NCBI GenBank assembly: GCA_963920525.1
Contig: OY986437.1
Coordinates: forward strand, 113,204,715 to 113,268,714
Length of the DNA: 64,000 nucleotides
Direction of reading: 5' to 3'
DNA from: Dichetophora obliterata
Lineage: Eukaryota; Arthropoda; Insecta; Diptera; Sciomyzidae
Shown here: piece by piece, positions 22,849-34,166 of the stretch
How the letters are laid out: every line of letters starts with the position of its first letter
How positions within the stretch are numbered: position 1 is the stretch's first letter
The notes under the pieces: generated by a model
Database searches by the model: none
Told to the model about the DNA's origin: nothing
Seen by the model: only the letters and a program-made list of their open reading frames with translations
Program-made: the position numbers and the translations under genes

Positions 22849-25800
22849 GTTTTTTTTTTTTTTTTTTAGACTGAACCAACGCTCAGGGGATGCCCCCTAT
22901 AAATGCATAAGCATTGTGTTGATTCGAAAGATAGGTAATAGTTAGTTGGAGGGTGGATAGATGGAGTAGTATCGGTGAAGATTTGTTTTAAATTTGCACA
23001 GCTCAAAACTGCCGGGAAATACGCTCGCAGGGAGCCTATTCCACAACCTTACCGTGCGACTAAAAAACGAATTCTCTCGGTAATGCGAGGTTCTGTTGGA
23101 CATCGAGGCAATGGTAAAGGGGTGGGCTTGAACAGCTGCCCGAGTGGAGCTGGGAAACACACGAGCTGGTGGAGTCAGGCCATGTATCTCCCTTGAACAC
23201 TTCCCATGGTAGTACCTGTACAGAAGGCTTAGGCAACCAACATTGCGTCGATGCCCAAGAGAGTTGAGAGTGGATGAAATACTTTCATCCCCTATCAAAT
23301 ATATCGCACGACGTTGAATTCGATCCAGAAGCTCCAAATAAGATCTTGAAGCCCCTGCCCAAATGTGCGAATTGTACTCCATTTTCGGCCTAATATATGA
23401 GGTGTAGATCATGCGAAGATCAGCTGAAGTGAAATATTTTTTGCACCGTTTTAAAAAACCTAGGCACTTGGCCGCTTCTTTCGACACATCGAAAATATGA
23501 TTATTCCAACGAAGATCACATTGGATCGATATGCCCAGAACGTCAAGAGCGGCTGATTCCACAAGATCCACACCATTCATATAGAGGGGAGCTGATGGGC
23601 AATCCATCCGCTTGTGGTTTAACAGGCAGCACTGGGTCTTGCTTGCATTGAACTCTACTCTATTTGCAAGGCCCCACTCGGAGATTTTTTGTAGATCATT
23701 TAGGAGGGTGTCATTCATAGTTTGCCTTTTTCTCTCAATCTCCATAGAGCTTGGGCGTTTTTTGAATGAATATGAATGACAAATGCTGCTGTCGTCCGCA
23801 AACGAATGTATTGGGTTATGCGTCAACGACAGAAAGTCGTTGATAAAAACCAGAAACAAGGTTGGCGATAGGACTGAACCCTGTGGTACTCCTGCGTTGA
23901 TGGCGTGCTTCTCGGACGAAATACCGTCAACTACGACCCGAATCGTTCTGTCTTTGAGGAAACACGTGATCCATCGAGCAAAACTACCACCAAAACCATA
24001 TGCACCAAGTTTTGACACGAGCGCTTTATGCCACACTCGGTCAAATGCTTTTGACTTATCAAGAGCAACAACCCTGCTCTCGCCGAAAAAATGAACGCAT
24101 TGGTTCCATTCTTCAGTTAAGAACGCCATAAGATCACTAGTAGAGCGAGCCCTACGGAAACCATATTGACGATCACTAAGCAGTTGGTTGAGCTCCAGAT
24201 AGTTCATGATATTAAAGTTTATTATGCTTTCCATAACTTTGGAAAGCGTAGAGCATATCGCAATGGGTCGGTAGTTTGCAGGGTTCGTGGCATCGCCCTT
24301 TTTTGGTACCGGCTGGACATTTGCCACCTTCCAACAAGATGGAAATACTCCTGTTCTGTAGGAGATGTTGAAAAGGTTGCGCAAAGGCCGAGCCAGCGAA
24401 GAAGCACACATTTTAAGCACAATTGGCGGTATGCCGTCAGGACCAGAGGCTTTGTTTACGTTGAGATTTGTAAGTACCCTTTTAACTGCTCTCGTTCGAA
24501 AGTATATCTCCTGCATTGCAGAAGATCCACCCCCAACAAAGGGCAGTGGCTGATTGCTATCTGAGAGAGTGGAATTTTGAGCAAACAATCTAGCCAATAG
24601 GTTCGCTTTATCAGCCGAGTCAGTGAAGATTTGGTCATCTTTTAAAAGAGTTGGAATCGATGATGATGTCTGATTCTTCACTCTTTTAACAAATGACCAA
24701 AAATTTTTGCTCCCTTTGGGGCAGAGAAGAACCTGTTCTCGAATGCGAGCTTCGTGCAGAAACTTTTCGCGTTTTAAAATTGCATTACAGCGATTCCTTG
24801 CCTCAATGCGAAGTCTTTTTGAATTAGTATTCTTGTTAGAACGCCAATTCTGAAAGGCTTCCTCTTTGGACCTGACTGCAATCCTGCAAGTCTCATTAAA
24901 CCATGAGTGATCTTTTGGTTTAATGCTTCTCATCTTATTGGGAATGAAAGACCGCATACCCAATAAAATAATTTCTTGCACCATGACAGCCGCGGCATTC
25001 ACATTTCTATCAGCGAAACATAATTTCCAATTGAAGCTGCGATAAAAATTATTTAACGCAGTCCAATTTGCCCTTCCATAAAACCACGCAGTCCTCTTCG
25101 GGGCTTTAGGCGTAGAGGTGCAGGGGTTAGAATATGGAAAAACAGCGGAGATGGTACAGTGGTCCGAGTTACCAAGAGGTGCGTTGACACTCACATCATA
25201 TTTTTCATGATGCGAAGTCAGAAAAAGGTCAAGGATGTTATGGCTATGCATATCACTTTGAGGAAAAAAAGTGGGTTCCTTCACTAGTTGAATCAATTGG
25301 TTCGATTCAGCAAATAGCTCAACATATTGCCCAACAGGTGTCAGTGGGCCCGAGTGACGTAACCAAGCCGGGTTGTGGACATTGAAATCGCCTGCCACAA
25401 CGATCTCACTGTCAGGAAACAACCCCAAAATGTGCGTAATTGAATCAGAGAGAGAGTCCAGTTTGTTAAAAGTGGGCTCCCTCCCTAGATTCGGACTTCT
25501 ATAAATAAAACAAAAATGTAGCAAGTGCGCGCGAAGCCCGAACCTAACCCACATTGAGCTAAACTCTGGATCGGTCACGTTCAGACTCCTCTCACACTGG
25601 TACGCCACATCCGTTCTTACAAAAAGCGCGATGCCTCTATGCAAAGAAAACAATGGCAGTAAGCGATACCCAGGTATATGAAAATCCAGTGGATCTGCAT
25701 CCTCGGCCACCTGGGTCTCGCTCAGTGCCATTATTTGAGGCCTATGAAGAGTACAATGTACATAGACCGAGAAAAAATTCGCTCTCAGCCCACGAATATT

Positions 25801-25870
25801 GCAGAAATCTATGCGAAAATGACCCGACATTTCCGCACCATGCAAACATCAAACAAATAAGGGCATATAA
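22849..25870 (-). mobile_element. non-LTR retrotransposon, ORF2 plus poly(A)
   Basis: A poly(T) run at 22849-22867 is the poly(A) tail of a minus-strand LINE whose ORF2 starts near 25830. The 5' end is near 25860-25875, leaving no room for ORF1, so the copy is 5'-truncated or belongs to a single-ORF lineage. It is inserted in the CACGGTTGCC element. A perfect target duplication was not found; AGGTG(TG)AAAAA-like sequence on both sides is a weak candidate. Confidence 0.88.
22942..25830 (-). CDS. LINE ORF2: endonuclease-reverse transcriptase, uninterrupted
   Basis: About 962 codons from the first ATG (the frame is also open upstream to 25845). The N-terminal APE-type endonuclease shows Asn11 (FCNIRGL), Glu38 (LSETQ), Asp148/Asn150 (AGDFNVHN) and Asp223/His224 (NSDH), all intact. 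The reverse transcriptase follows: ANYRPIAI, the motif A region ALDKSKAFDRVWH (Asp591), GVPQGSVLSP, and FADD (Asp679/Asp680). A conserved C-terminal domain follows, with LWNRLP near the end. The layout fits the CR1/jockey group. The product would nick DNA and copy its own RNA at the target. No stop or frameshift is seen, so this is one of the youngest layers here and could supply enzyme in trans. ORF1 is missing. Confidence 0.93.
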   Translation of the reverse strand: MSGHFRIDFCNIRGLRANFFSVYVHCTLHRPQIMALSETQVAEDADPLDFHIPGYRLLPLFSLHRGIALFVRTDVAYQCERSLNVTDPEFSSMWVRFGLRAHLLHFCFIYRSPNLGREPTFNKLDSLSDSITHILGLFPDSEIVVAGDFNVHNPAWLRHSGPLTPVGQYVELFAESNQLIQLVKEPTFFPQSDMHSHNILDLFLTSHHEKYDVSVNAPLGNSDHCTISAVFPYSNPCTSTPKAPKRTAWFYGRANWTALNNFYRSFNWKLCFADRNVNAAAVMVQEIILLGMRSFIPNKMRSIKPKDHSWFNETCRIAVRSKEEAFQNWRSNKNTNSKRLRIEARNRCNAILKREKFLHEARIREQVLLCPKGSKNFWSFVKRVKNQTSSSIPTLLKDDQIFTDSADKANLLARLFAQNSTLSDSNQPLPFVGGGSSAMQEIYFRTRAVKRVLTNLNVNKASGPDGIPPIVLKMCASSLARPLRNLFNISYRTGVFPSCWKVANVQPVPKKGDATNPANYRPIAICSTLSKVMESIINFNIMNYLELNQLLSDRQYGFRRARSTSDLMAFLTEEWNQCVHFFGESRVVALDKSKAFDRVWHKALVSKLGAYGFGGSFARWITCFLKDRTIRVVVDGISSEKHAINAGVPQGSVLSPTLFLVFINDFLSLTHNPIHSFADDSSICHSYSFKKRPSSMEIERKRQTMNDTLLNDLQKISEWGLANRVEFNASKTQCCLLNHKRMDCPSAPLYMNGVDLVESAALDVLGISIQCDLRWNNHIFDVSKEAAKCLGFLKRCKKYFTSADLRMIYTSYIRPKMEYNSHIWAGASRSYLELLDRIQRRAIYLIGDESISSTLNSLGHRRNVGCLSLLYRYYHGKCSREIHGLTPPARVFPSSTRAAVQAHPFTIASMSNRTSHYRENSFFSRTVRLWNRLPASVFPGSFELCKFKTNLHRYYSIYPPSN

Positions 25871-26371
25871 GGTGAAAAAAAAAATCACACGTGAATTTAA
25901 AAATACAATGCTGAATTAAGAACTCCCATGAGAATTTTGAATTCCCACGGCAATTAAAAATTCCCAAAAAAAAATCCCACGTGAATTAAAAAATACCATG
26001 CTAAATTAAAAAATACCATGGGAATTTTTAATTCCCACGGCAATTAAAAATTCCCAAATATGGGATTTTTATACTAAAGGTGGCAACCGTGCTCCAACTA
26101 CAACCGTTTGCCCCCTGGCCAAATCAGACAATGAAAAACTTTAAATGAATAACTAATATGAATTTTGTTGATATATTTGTTTATTGCTTTAAAATAAGTT
26201 TTGTTTAAAATAACAAAAAATATACACATTCACCTTATTCATGACTTGAATACGTATATGAAATTTGTTTAACAAAACATTTCAGACAAAATGCTACAAT
26301 TTTTCAAATTTCTACTGAGTCGCCAACCTTTACTACCAAAAACTAAGATTTGAATTTTTATAATTTTTTAA

Positions 26372-26651
26372 CCCGCATCCATAGAAACTTTATAGAAACG
26401 AAAAGCACGTTGTGCACCAATTTAATGGAGATACAAAAAGAATATATAATTCATTGGAATGTTTTTAATTTTTAAATTTTTTTTTTATGCATGATGAAGG
26501 TTTATTATTTTAAAGTAAAAAAACGGCAAATCTTAGTTCTAGCAAAAATTTAAAGAAGCAAAAGGTTTAAATCAAAACATGCGTGTTTGTTCTTAATATA
26601 TAAATCTGAATAAAAAATTTGCATCAATTTTAAGCAAACGACGGATGCGGG
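26372..26651. mobile_element. TTAA-flanked MITE, CCCGCATCC ends
   Basis: TTAA at 26368-26371 and 26652-26655 bounds 280 bp with inverted ends CCCGCATCC. No ORF. TTAA plus C-rich ends indicates piggyBac mobilisation. It lies between the thumb and C-terminal parts of the decayed LINE. Confidence 0.85.
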
Positions 26652-27370
26652 TTAATTCAATTTTTTTATTTCTTTTACTTAAAAAATGTCTTATACATAT
26701 GTTTTCCCATTTCGCTTCTCTTTCTTTTATTTCTAGCCACTTTAAAGAAATCTTGTATTTTTACCTTCATTTTATTACAAAGTCCTGAATTAATTTTTAT
26801 ATTATTTTTTATGTATTAATCTTATGTATAAACAAATCTACATATCCATGTATACATTATAAAATTAACTGTTTTTTAATAATTATGTGTAATGTATTCA
26901 TTTCAGTCGTTAAAAAAATTGTTTTTTTTTTTATTTAAATGAAAATGCCCCTGCCCCCTCTGTCTTCTTGGTCTGGCTACAGGTCTGTGCCAATTATTAC
27001 TTATTCTAAAGTCGTCTATAGCAATTTAGATTCGCTTTCATTTTTCCGAACCAAATTACTTGGTCGTTGTTTATTACGACGCTATCTTGATGCAAGAAAT
27101 TGCAAATGCTTGCATAAGATAATTACGCGTTGTCCACATTAGCTGTGTGAAAAACTTCAGATTTGTAGGTCTAACAGAAGTATGAACCTATTGATTCCGA
27201 GCTACAATTGCAAAAATTCTAGCAGACTGTTTTTTGTCAGTGCAGTCAGACTTAACTTTAATCTATCTTCTCTTTCTATTAATCTTTTGCTTTTCTTTTT
27301 CGCTTTTTATCTCAGAATTACTTATTTAGTGTGTAAGCTCGATTTTAAAATTAGTACATTTATTTAATTT

Positions 27371-28089
27371 TTTAACTCCTTTCATATAATTTAATATTTT
27401 TATAGTCATTAACATAGTACATATTATCAATTGTTGTTATTTTATAATGTTTTTATTTACTTTAAATAATTGCGGTATGCAAAAGATACCCATCTTATTT
27501 GCTAACATTTTTGCTAAATAACAAAATTTAAATAAATTTAAATCGAAAATTTAAACCTAACAATATTGGTATTAATCGACAGGTAATTGCATAGATAAGA
27601 CAAAAACTTATTTAGGAAAAAGACTCAGTTTTGGTTACGCTGGACACTTCAAAGTTGAGATATTTGGTCAGTTCGTGTACTCAAAATATTTTAAAACCTT
27701 GTACAAACTGAACAAATTATGTTGATTTTATATGATTTAAATACAAATTCTAAATGTTTGATAGTTTAGATCATACTTGATTTTAAATACAAATTCTAGT
27801 TGTTTGATAGTTTAAAATCGTTTATTGAGCTTTAGGTCAAATTCGTTAGAACAATTAATTAATCTTTCCAAAGAAACAACAACAACAACGTTTTTTCAAT
27901 ATGAAAAGGAAAAAATCACTAGCTGATTTTATCGCAATTTCGACCCTGCTAAAGGCTTCATCAGAAATTTTTGTGATACCCGTGCAAGCGCGCACTAGCG
28001 CACTGCACCACAGAGGTGATGATATTTTAAGTGTCAATTTCTCAGTTTTTCTCCCATTTCTAATAACACAAGCATAAAGACTAAAGTAA
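27371..28089. other. no gene recognised
   Basis: AT-rich. A short tandem pair near 27730-27815 (AAATACAAATTCTA...TTGTTTGATAGTTTA) is the only structure noted. Confidence 0.4.
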
Positions 28090-30890
28090 AGCAAAAATAC
28101 AACAACAAATGTATGTGGGTATGTGGATATGTGGCTATATCACGTATGGACTCCAAAACCACTGAACCGATCTTTATGAAATTTTCAGCAAAACTGAAGC
28201 CACATCTTGAGAGTGTTCCTGTGAGGTTTGGTAACGATTGGACAAGGGGGCGTGGTACCTCCCATACAAGCCAAATTTACGCTATCGACCACAAAACAAA
28301 AAGTATATATATCAGAAGGTTTTGATCGTAAAAAACTTAAATTTTGTAAATTTTTTCAGATTGTTACTGCCGGTAACTGTTGAATTAACAATGAGTTCTA
28401 CACATTTTTATAGTGAAACTTGCTGTGTAGGTGCTCCAAGAGGGGCACTATACATAAATGCTTTCACGCCCACTTTTACCCCCCACAAGTCAATATCTAT
28501 ATACATAAAAAGCAAAACGATGTGTCTGTGTGTGTGATGCCTAAGACTCCAAAACTACTGGACCGATTGATCTGAGATTTTGGCAGTTGATTTGTTTCAG
28601 GTACGAGATAGGTAAAAGTTGCCACACCCCCTTTTACCGCCCCCAACCCAATAAAAATGCTATATTTCAGTCGAATTGGGTCTTATAAGGCTAAAATTTA
28701 GTAATTGTTTGTACGGTTACTGTCAACAACTGTACTAAAAATAGGTTTCCACGCCCCCTTTTACCGCCCACAAACCAATGAAAATGCGTTAATTAATACA
28801 TTTTTAGTCGTATAAGACTTAAATTTGGTTATTTGGTTGGTTTGGTTACTGTCAGAAACTGTACGAAAAATTGGTTTCCACACCCATTTTTTCCGCCCAA
28901 AAATCAGTGAAAATGCTATATTTCTAGCAGTTTTATCCGTATAAGACAAACATTTGATACTTAAGTTTGTATGGTTACTTTCAACAACTGAACTAAAATA
29001 GGCGTTATCGCTATATAGTCACACCCACTTTTTTATAAATCGTTAAAATTGACTACTGGGTCGATTTAGCTAAAATTTTGGCTTAGTTTGTATAGTGACT
29101 GTCAGCAACTGTACTAAAACTTGGTTTCCACGCCCCCCTTTTACCGCCCACAAACCAATGAAAATGTTTCATTTCAACGGTTTGGGTCGTATTAGACAAA
29201 ATTTTTGTAATTAAGTTCATATGGTTACTCTCGGCAAGTACACCAAAAATGGGCCTGTCCCACTTTAGTTAATCTCACTTTTCGGGGGGTTAGCGTGGAG
29301 TGGAGCAAAGTGCGCCAGGCTTAAGCTAAATTGAACTGAAATTTTGGCAGCCGATTTGTTTCGAGTACGAGATGGTTTAAGGGAAATAAATTTGCCGCAC
29401 CCCTTTTTACCGCTTACAAAACAAGAAAAATTCTACATTTCGAACGGTTTTGATCGAATTATACTAAAATTTGGTAATTTAGTTCATATGGTTACTTTCG
29501 ACAGCTATACTGAAAATGGTGAATATATTTGGCATTTCTTGACATTTTCGTATATGGCAGTAAGGCGGTCTGTGGCAGAACAACGTCTGCCGGGGAATAC
29601 AAGTCATATATATAAAAAGATGTGTACATTTTGATGTAACCACTAACTGCGAAAACGGGTCGACCGATTTAAACCACAATTTCAGGATACGTTGGGGATG
29701 GTCTGTAAATGGTTTATGTGAAGTTTTCACGAAATCGGTGTGGTTCGAAAGTGATTCTGTACGTAAGTGGTTCCGTTAAAAATGTTCCCATATACTCCCA
29801 CACAAATCGATCGTGTGGGTTGGTGTCTGTTAAGATCTCAGGAACGGTAACATCTAAAGGCATCAAATTTACAACATTTGCTGCCAAGGCCCATATCGCA
29901 AATAATAAATAAATAAAAATTGCTACACTTTCCAATACCGCCCACAAATCAATAAAAACGCTATATTTCAGATGAATTCGGTTGTATTTGACCAAAATTT
30001 TGTAATTTAGTTAGTATGGTTACTCATGAAAACTCAGAAAACTCAAAATGGGCGTGCTAGAACTATAATTACGCTCACTATACAGAAATCATTATAATTC
30101 ATGAGTTGCCTAATTTTGCCGTCCCTTCTTTACACACAAAATCAATTGTGCAGGGTCTTTTAAGATCTCAGGAACGGTAACACCTAAGGCCACCAAATTT
30201 ACAACATCTGTTATCAAGGTTTATATCTCAAATAACAAAAACAAACAAAAGTTGCCACACCCCCTGTAACCACCCACAAATCAATTGAAATGCTATATTT
30301 TAGATGAATTTTGCTGTATTGGATTAAAATTTTGCAATTAAGTTCGTATGAATACTCTTAAAAAATTACCAAAAAATGGGCGTGGTCGAACTATAACTTC
30401 GCCCAATTTTCAGAAACGATTACAATTCCGGAGTTGTGCATGTTTTGTAATGATATTCGGTATTAATGAGCATTTCCACAAAAAAGTCTTCCGTGACCAA
30501 AAAACTAAAACTTATTAAAAACGTATTATTTTATGATATTATTTAAAATTAATCTTATTTACAAACATTTTAATCTTATTCATTTAAGCAGTTTATACAT
30601 AAATTAATTTACGTAATTAATTAATTAATCTATATATAAAAAAAAGAAGTGTGAATTTTTATGTCACCGCTAACTACAAAACAGGTCGACCGATTTCAAC
30701 CAAAATAGCAGGGTACGTTAGGTCTGTAGATGGTTTACGTATATTTTGCACGAAATCGGCGAGTGGTTCCGGCATTTTAAAGAAATGGCATTTTTGAGAT
30801 TTTCCCATATACTCCCATACAAATATTCTGTCTCTCTGTGTGATGCCTACAGACTCCAAAACTACTGGGCCTATTTTTTCCCAACATAAT
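28090..30890. repeat. array of degenerate interspersed repeats
   Basis: Several kinds of unit recur. One reads ACTCCAAAACTACTGGACCG followed by GATTTTGGCAG (near 28130, 28545, 30850). Another reads CACGCCCCCTTTTACCGCCC then CAATGAAAATG, about every 120-200 bp (28625-30290). A third starts TATATATAAAAA and contains GGTCGACCGATTT (29610, 30640). Related pieces occur at 44290-44525, 45805-45900 and 53930-54060. The short open frames here look like chance readings. The TCTATATA-type unit starts recall insect Helitron-like ends, but I cannot confirm a class. Confidence 0.65.
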
Positions 30891-30984
30891 CACCTCCACG
30901 TGGTGTTTCCTGGGCAACGTCAAAACTGACAACCGTTAGTTTGGCGACTAATCTGAGCGGCGGGCCCCCTAGCCTTAAAACAGG

Positions 30985-32075
30985 TTGTGCGTCGTGTTTG
31001 AAGACCACCCGTAAAACCCATTTTAATGAAAACAATTAAGAAAAATAGAAAGCTGATCCCCAAATCTGATGACGACTACCGCAAACGAAAAACTGATAAT
31101 GACTTACGGATATGCACCTGGAATGTCCGAACCCTTAATTGGGAAGGTGCCTCTATCCAATTGACTGATGTCTTGGAAAGATACAAAGCCGACATCACTG
31201 CTATCCAAGAAATGCGATGGAAGAGACAGGGCTGCATTCGGCACGTACCCTGTGATATCTACTACAGCGGCCATGCGGAGAAGCACGAGTTTAGATGGGG
31301 ATTTCTTAGTTGGCAAGAGACTACGGCCCTACGTCCTGCGATTCGCACCTGTGAACGAGCGGATGCCATAAACCGCATCAAGGTTAAATTTTCTTATATA
31401 AGCCTAATACGTGCGCACGCTCCAACAGAAGACAAGGACGATGAGACCAAGGAAATTTTCTACGAGCGCCTTGAAAATGCTTACGAGCGCTGCCCCCACC
31501 ACGACGTAAAAATCGTGTTTGGTGACTTCAACGCTAAGATGGGAAAATATATTTGGTCCAACAGTCGGAAAGTTCCTCCGATAACAGCTCCGATAACGGA
31601 ACGAGGCTGATTGACTTCGCCGCCGCACGAAACATGGTAACACATGGTAACAAGAATACACGCAACCCTACACAGAGAAAGCTAGACGTCGACAAGCTGC
31701 AATCGAAACAGACAGCCGAAGCTTTCGCCACTCGACTCTCACTCCTGCTTCAAAGCGCTCCTCCAATCGATGATATATGCGCGCAGTGGACACACATTTC
31801 TAACTCCATGCGTGCGGCTGCTGAAGAAGTGAGGCTACCACCGCCCTCGCCGAAATCAGTGGTACGACCAGGAGTGTCGCGACGGCACTGCAGAGAAAAA
31901 CACCGCCTACAAAGCCACCCTGCAGTCGGTTGTAACGCGCGCTGCTAAGGAGCGCTACAAAGAGAAGAGGAAGGAAGAGACACGTATTTTCAGGCGGAAA
32001 AAAAGAGAGGCAGAAAAGCGCGAGCAGGAGAAGATTGAGATGTATGGTGACAGGAAGAGGCCCAAAAATTTTGCA
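30985..32075 (+). pseudogene. RTE-type LINE, endonuclease portion
   Basis: The plus-strand frame from 31026 encodes an APE-type endonuclease: RICTWNVRTL (catalytic Asn), AIQEMRWKR (Glu) and VFGDFNAKMG (Asp/Asn). These are typical of the RTE clade, often mis-annotated as craniofacial development protein 2. The frame breaks near 31610 and 31948 but coding resemblance continues (NGTRLIDFAAARNM, then KERYKEKRKEETRIFRRKK) to about 32060. It then joins abruptly to sequence that reads as RTE reverse transcriptase on the other strand. Decayed. Confidence 0.85.
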
Positions 32076-32690
32076 TCGATGTCATCAGTATACGCAAGCA
32101 GCATAATACGCTTGTAGAATATTGTGCCACTACGTCTCAGATCAGCAGCTCTGATGATCTTTTCCATCATTAGGTTGAAAAAGTCACACGATAAGGAACC
32201 ACCTTGTCTGAAACCTCGTTTAGTAACAAATGGTGCGGAGGGAGTTTCAAAGGGTTTCAATATTTCACATAAAACGCTCGACAGGACCATATATGTGATA
32301 TTAAGAAAACTTATCCCACAGTAATTGACACAAATAGTAGGATCACCTTTCTTGTGGATTGGGCAGAGCACAATGAGAATCCAATCGTTCGGAATGCATT
32401 CTTCCGACCATATAATGCATAAAATATCGTGAATGCATTTAAATAAAGCTTCACTTCCGTTCTTAAACAGCTCAGCAGGTAAGCCATCATCTCCCGCGCC
32501 TTTTTTATTTTTATGCAGAGCTATATCTGTCAGAAATTCATCATAGTCGGTCAGCGGAACCTCGACGCTGTCATCTGTAATTAGGGTTTCCAGGATATTG
32601 TCAGCGTCGCCATTAAGAAGCTTAGAGAAGTGTTTCCTTCATAACGTCAGTCTACTCTGGATATCTGAACTTAATTTCCGTTTTCAACCT
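32076..32690 (-). pseudogene. RTE-type LINE, reverse transcriptase portion, inverted
   Basis: The minus-strand reading 32690 to 32076 carries RT motifs: CPIHKKGD, CVNYCGISFLN, GFRQGGSLSCDFFNLMMEKI and LAYTDDID (the YADD box with Ala to Thr). The frame is broken in its upstream part. Immediately after DDID the sequence switches to the antisense of the neighbouring endonuclease piece. Orientation and order do not match a simple intact LINE or standard twin priming. Confidence 0.82.
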
Positions 32691-33959
32691 TCCAGGAAGA
32701 GGCAAGGCAGTCTGCCAGAGTATTTACTCTATTCATGAATCAATAAATAAATAGAACGCTGTAAAATGTATTTGTATATGTAAGCGATCGTATAAAAATG
32801 TGATTTTGATTTTAAATTCCTCAAAGAATCAAATAAAATAGAGAACTGTTTAAACAAAATGTGTTTGACTAGAAAAATTTAATGGGATTTCTGTATTACT
32901 ACTATATTTGAGTTTTATGTCAAATAAGTTCATGAAGCAACAGGTTGCAACAACAAACGGTTTATTTACAGAAAAACCATTCATTAACTTAATTGCGTAA
33001 AGCTCAAATATAATTCTAAGAAATTAATTTTTTTTTTAGAAATATAATATAAAACAAAATGTATTACATATAAAATAATGCGTGTTTTTGCGATTAATAA
33101 GTGATTAATAAGCGTTAAAATATTTCAATTTAAAAATGCATGAATCATAATTCGTTTTTAAGAGCTTCTCTAATTTTTTAGACCGCAACTAAATCTTCAA
33201 TTAATTATAATAGAATTAATATAGATTGTTTTTGTGGCAAAAACATTCAGTTTTGATTTTTTTTTAAACTTAAAAAAATTGTAATTGAACTTTTAATGCT
33301 ATAACTCAGTAAATTTTAATCAGATTATAATAATTGATATATCGTTAAAAGGTTTGTTAATTTCACTTTAAGATCGTATTAAAACTAATACATATAAATA
33401 GATTTTTCATTTCTAATACGAAATTTTCTTTTCAGCTAAATGCTGATAAATTGTCCTTGTTTTGAGTTTGCCTCAAAAAATGCTTAATTGTATAACAATT
33501 TTTGTAACAAAGCATTCGGCTAGATCCTTTATTACAAATCACAATCGAATGAAATTTACGTAGCAAAACAATGTGTTATGTTCATAAGATACTGAGATCG
33601 CATACCTCTGGATCCCTTTTTTTTACGACACCAATTAAAATAGGGAGATTCAATAGAGAGAATCAGCTGTAGCTAATATATGAAAAATACCTTCATCAGA
33701 ACAAGAAACCATTGTGAACTTTTATTTGGTAATCACCAACCTGATAGCGCAAAATAATCTAGTGTAAATTCAATTTCCTTTTTCTACCCATAGGCAATAA
33801 GTGATAATTTTAATTGAACAAAAAACAAAGGTTTTTAAAAAATTTAATCAAATTGTCCACTTTGATCCCACTTGTTTTTAGGACCGCAAAAAACACAATA
33901 TTAATTTAAATTGGATTATTACTAGTTTCTATTTTTACACAATACGAAAAATGACTTAT
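32691..33959. other. AT-rich spacer with probable eggless 3' UTR
   Basis: No genes seen. A TTTATT at 33721-33726 reads AATAAA on the minus strand about 235 bases after the eggless stop and is a candidate polyadenylation signal. Further TTTATT strings lie more distally. Confidence 0.4.
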
Positions 33960-34166
33960 TTAAAGCAAGCGCAAACGACAGTTTGGAGCACCGCACTGAC
34001 AATACAACACCTTTCCAGGTACCACTCCAACTTCGTAGTTATAATTCCATGTCAATTCAGTGCCAGCACGAATATGAGTTGAGGCAAAAAAAGCAACCCA
34101 TGGGAAACGCAAATCGTGGGTGTCCACGAGAACATTTTGTACAAATAAGTTTGGCAAACAAGAATG
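33960..34166 (-). CDS. egg: egg exon 14: catalytic SET-C and post-SET
   Basis: Residues 1481-1548 and stop TAA (33960-33962). [20 protein letters not shown] then [15 protein letters not shown] form the active site and pseudoknot, and [10 protein letters not shown] the post-SET zinc site. The family often has WDYNY where this has WNYNY. Acceptor CATTTCAG. Confidence 0.94.
   Translation of the reverse strand, partial: HSCLPNLFVQNVLVDTHDLRFPWVAFFASTHIRAGTELTWNYNYEVGVVPGKVLYCQCGAPNCRLRLL

Larger units (their letters stand above)
21590..26091. mobile_element. 8-bp-flanked element, CACGGTTGCCACCT ends
   Basis: The duplication CTCCAACT lies at 21582-21589 and 26092-26099, and the inverted ends CACGGTTGCCACCT match exactly. 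Inside both ends are TCCCA/ATACCAC-rich AT tracts. On the left these include a 90-bp tandem repeat (21731 and 21821). The 8-bp target suggests hAT. It carries a palindromic MITE (22261-22477) and a LINE (22849-25870). Confidence 0.92.
12186..27370 (+). mobile_element. decayed non-LTR retrotransposon split by nested insertions
   Basis: Fragments of one ORF2 occur in order on the plus strand. The endonuclease start lies near 12186-12330 (VHFNARSL, then CVSETWF). The linker and RT N-terminus run 12465-13076 (ASGEDGISIKF, then TDFRP). RT resumes at 19892 (ISLLSLISKVCESL) and continues through LDFSKPFNTVNHSIL near 20090. GVPQGSV follows near 21150, and a thumb region runs to about 21580. The C-terminal part (YLDARNC, HKII, EKLQ) lies at 27000-27350. 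Exact target duplications show that the two large gaps are later insertions. The style fits the CR1/L2-jockey group. Stops, shifts and a lost FADD region make it inactive. Confidence 0.75.

Noticed and set aside
28113..29995. Several short ORFs in the repeat array
   Set aside because: They follow the repeat motifs in different frames and have no domain; chance frames in repeats.
31553..31948. 131-codon frame as a separate gene
   Set aside because: It is the frameshifted continuation of the RTE endonuclease region.
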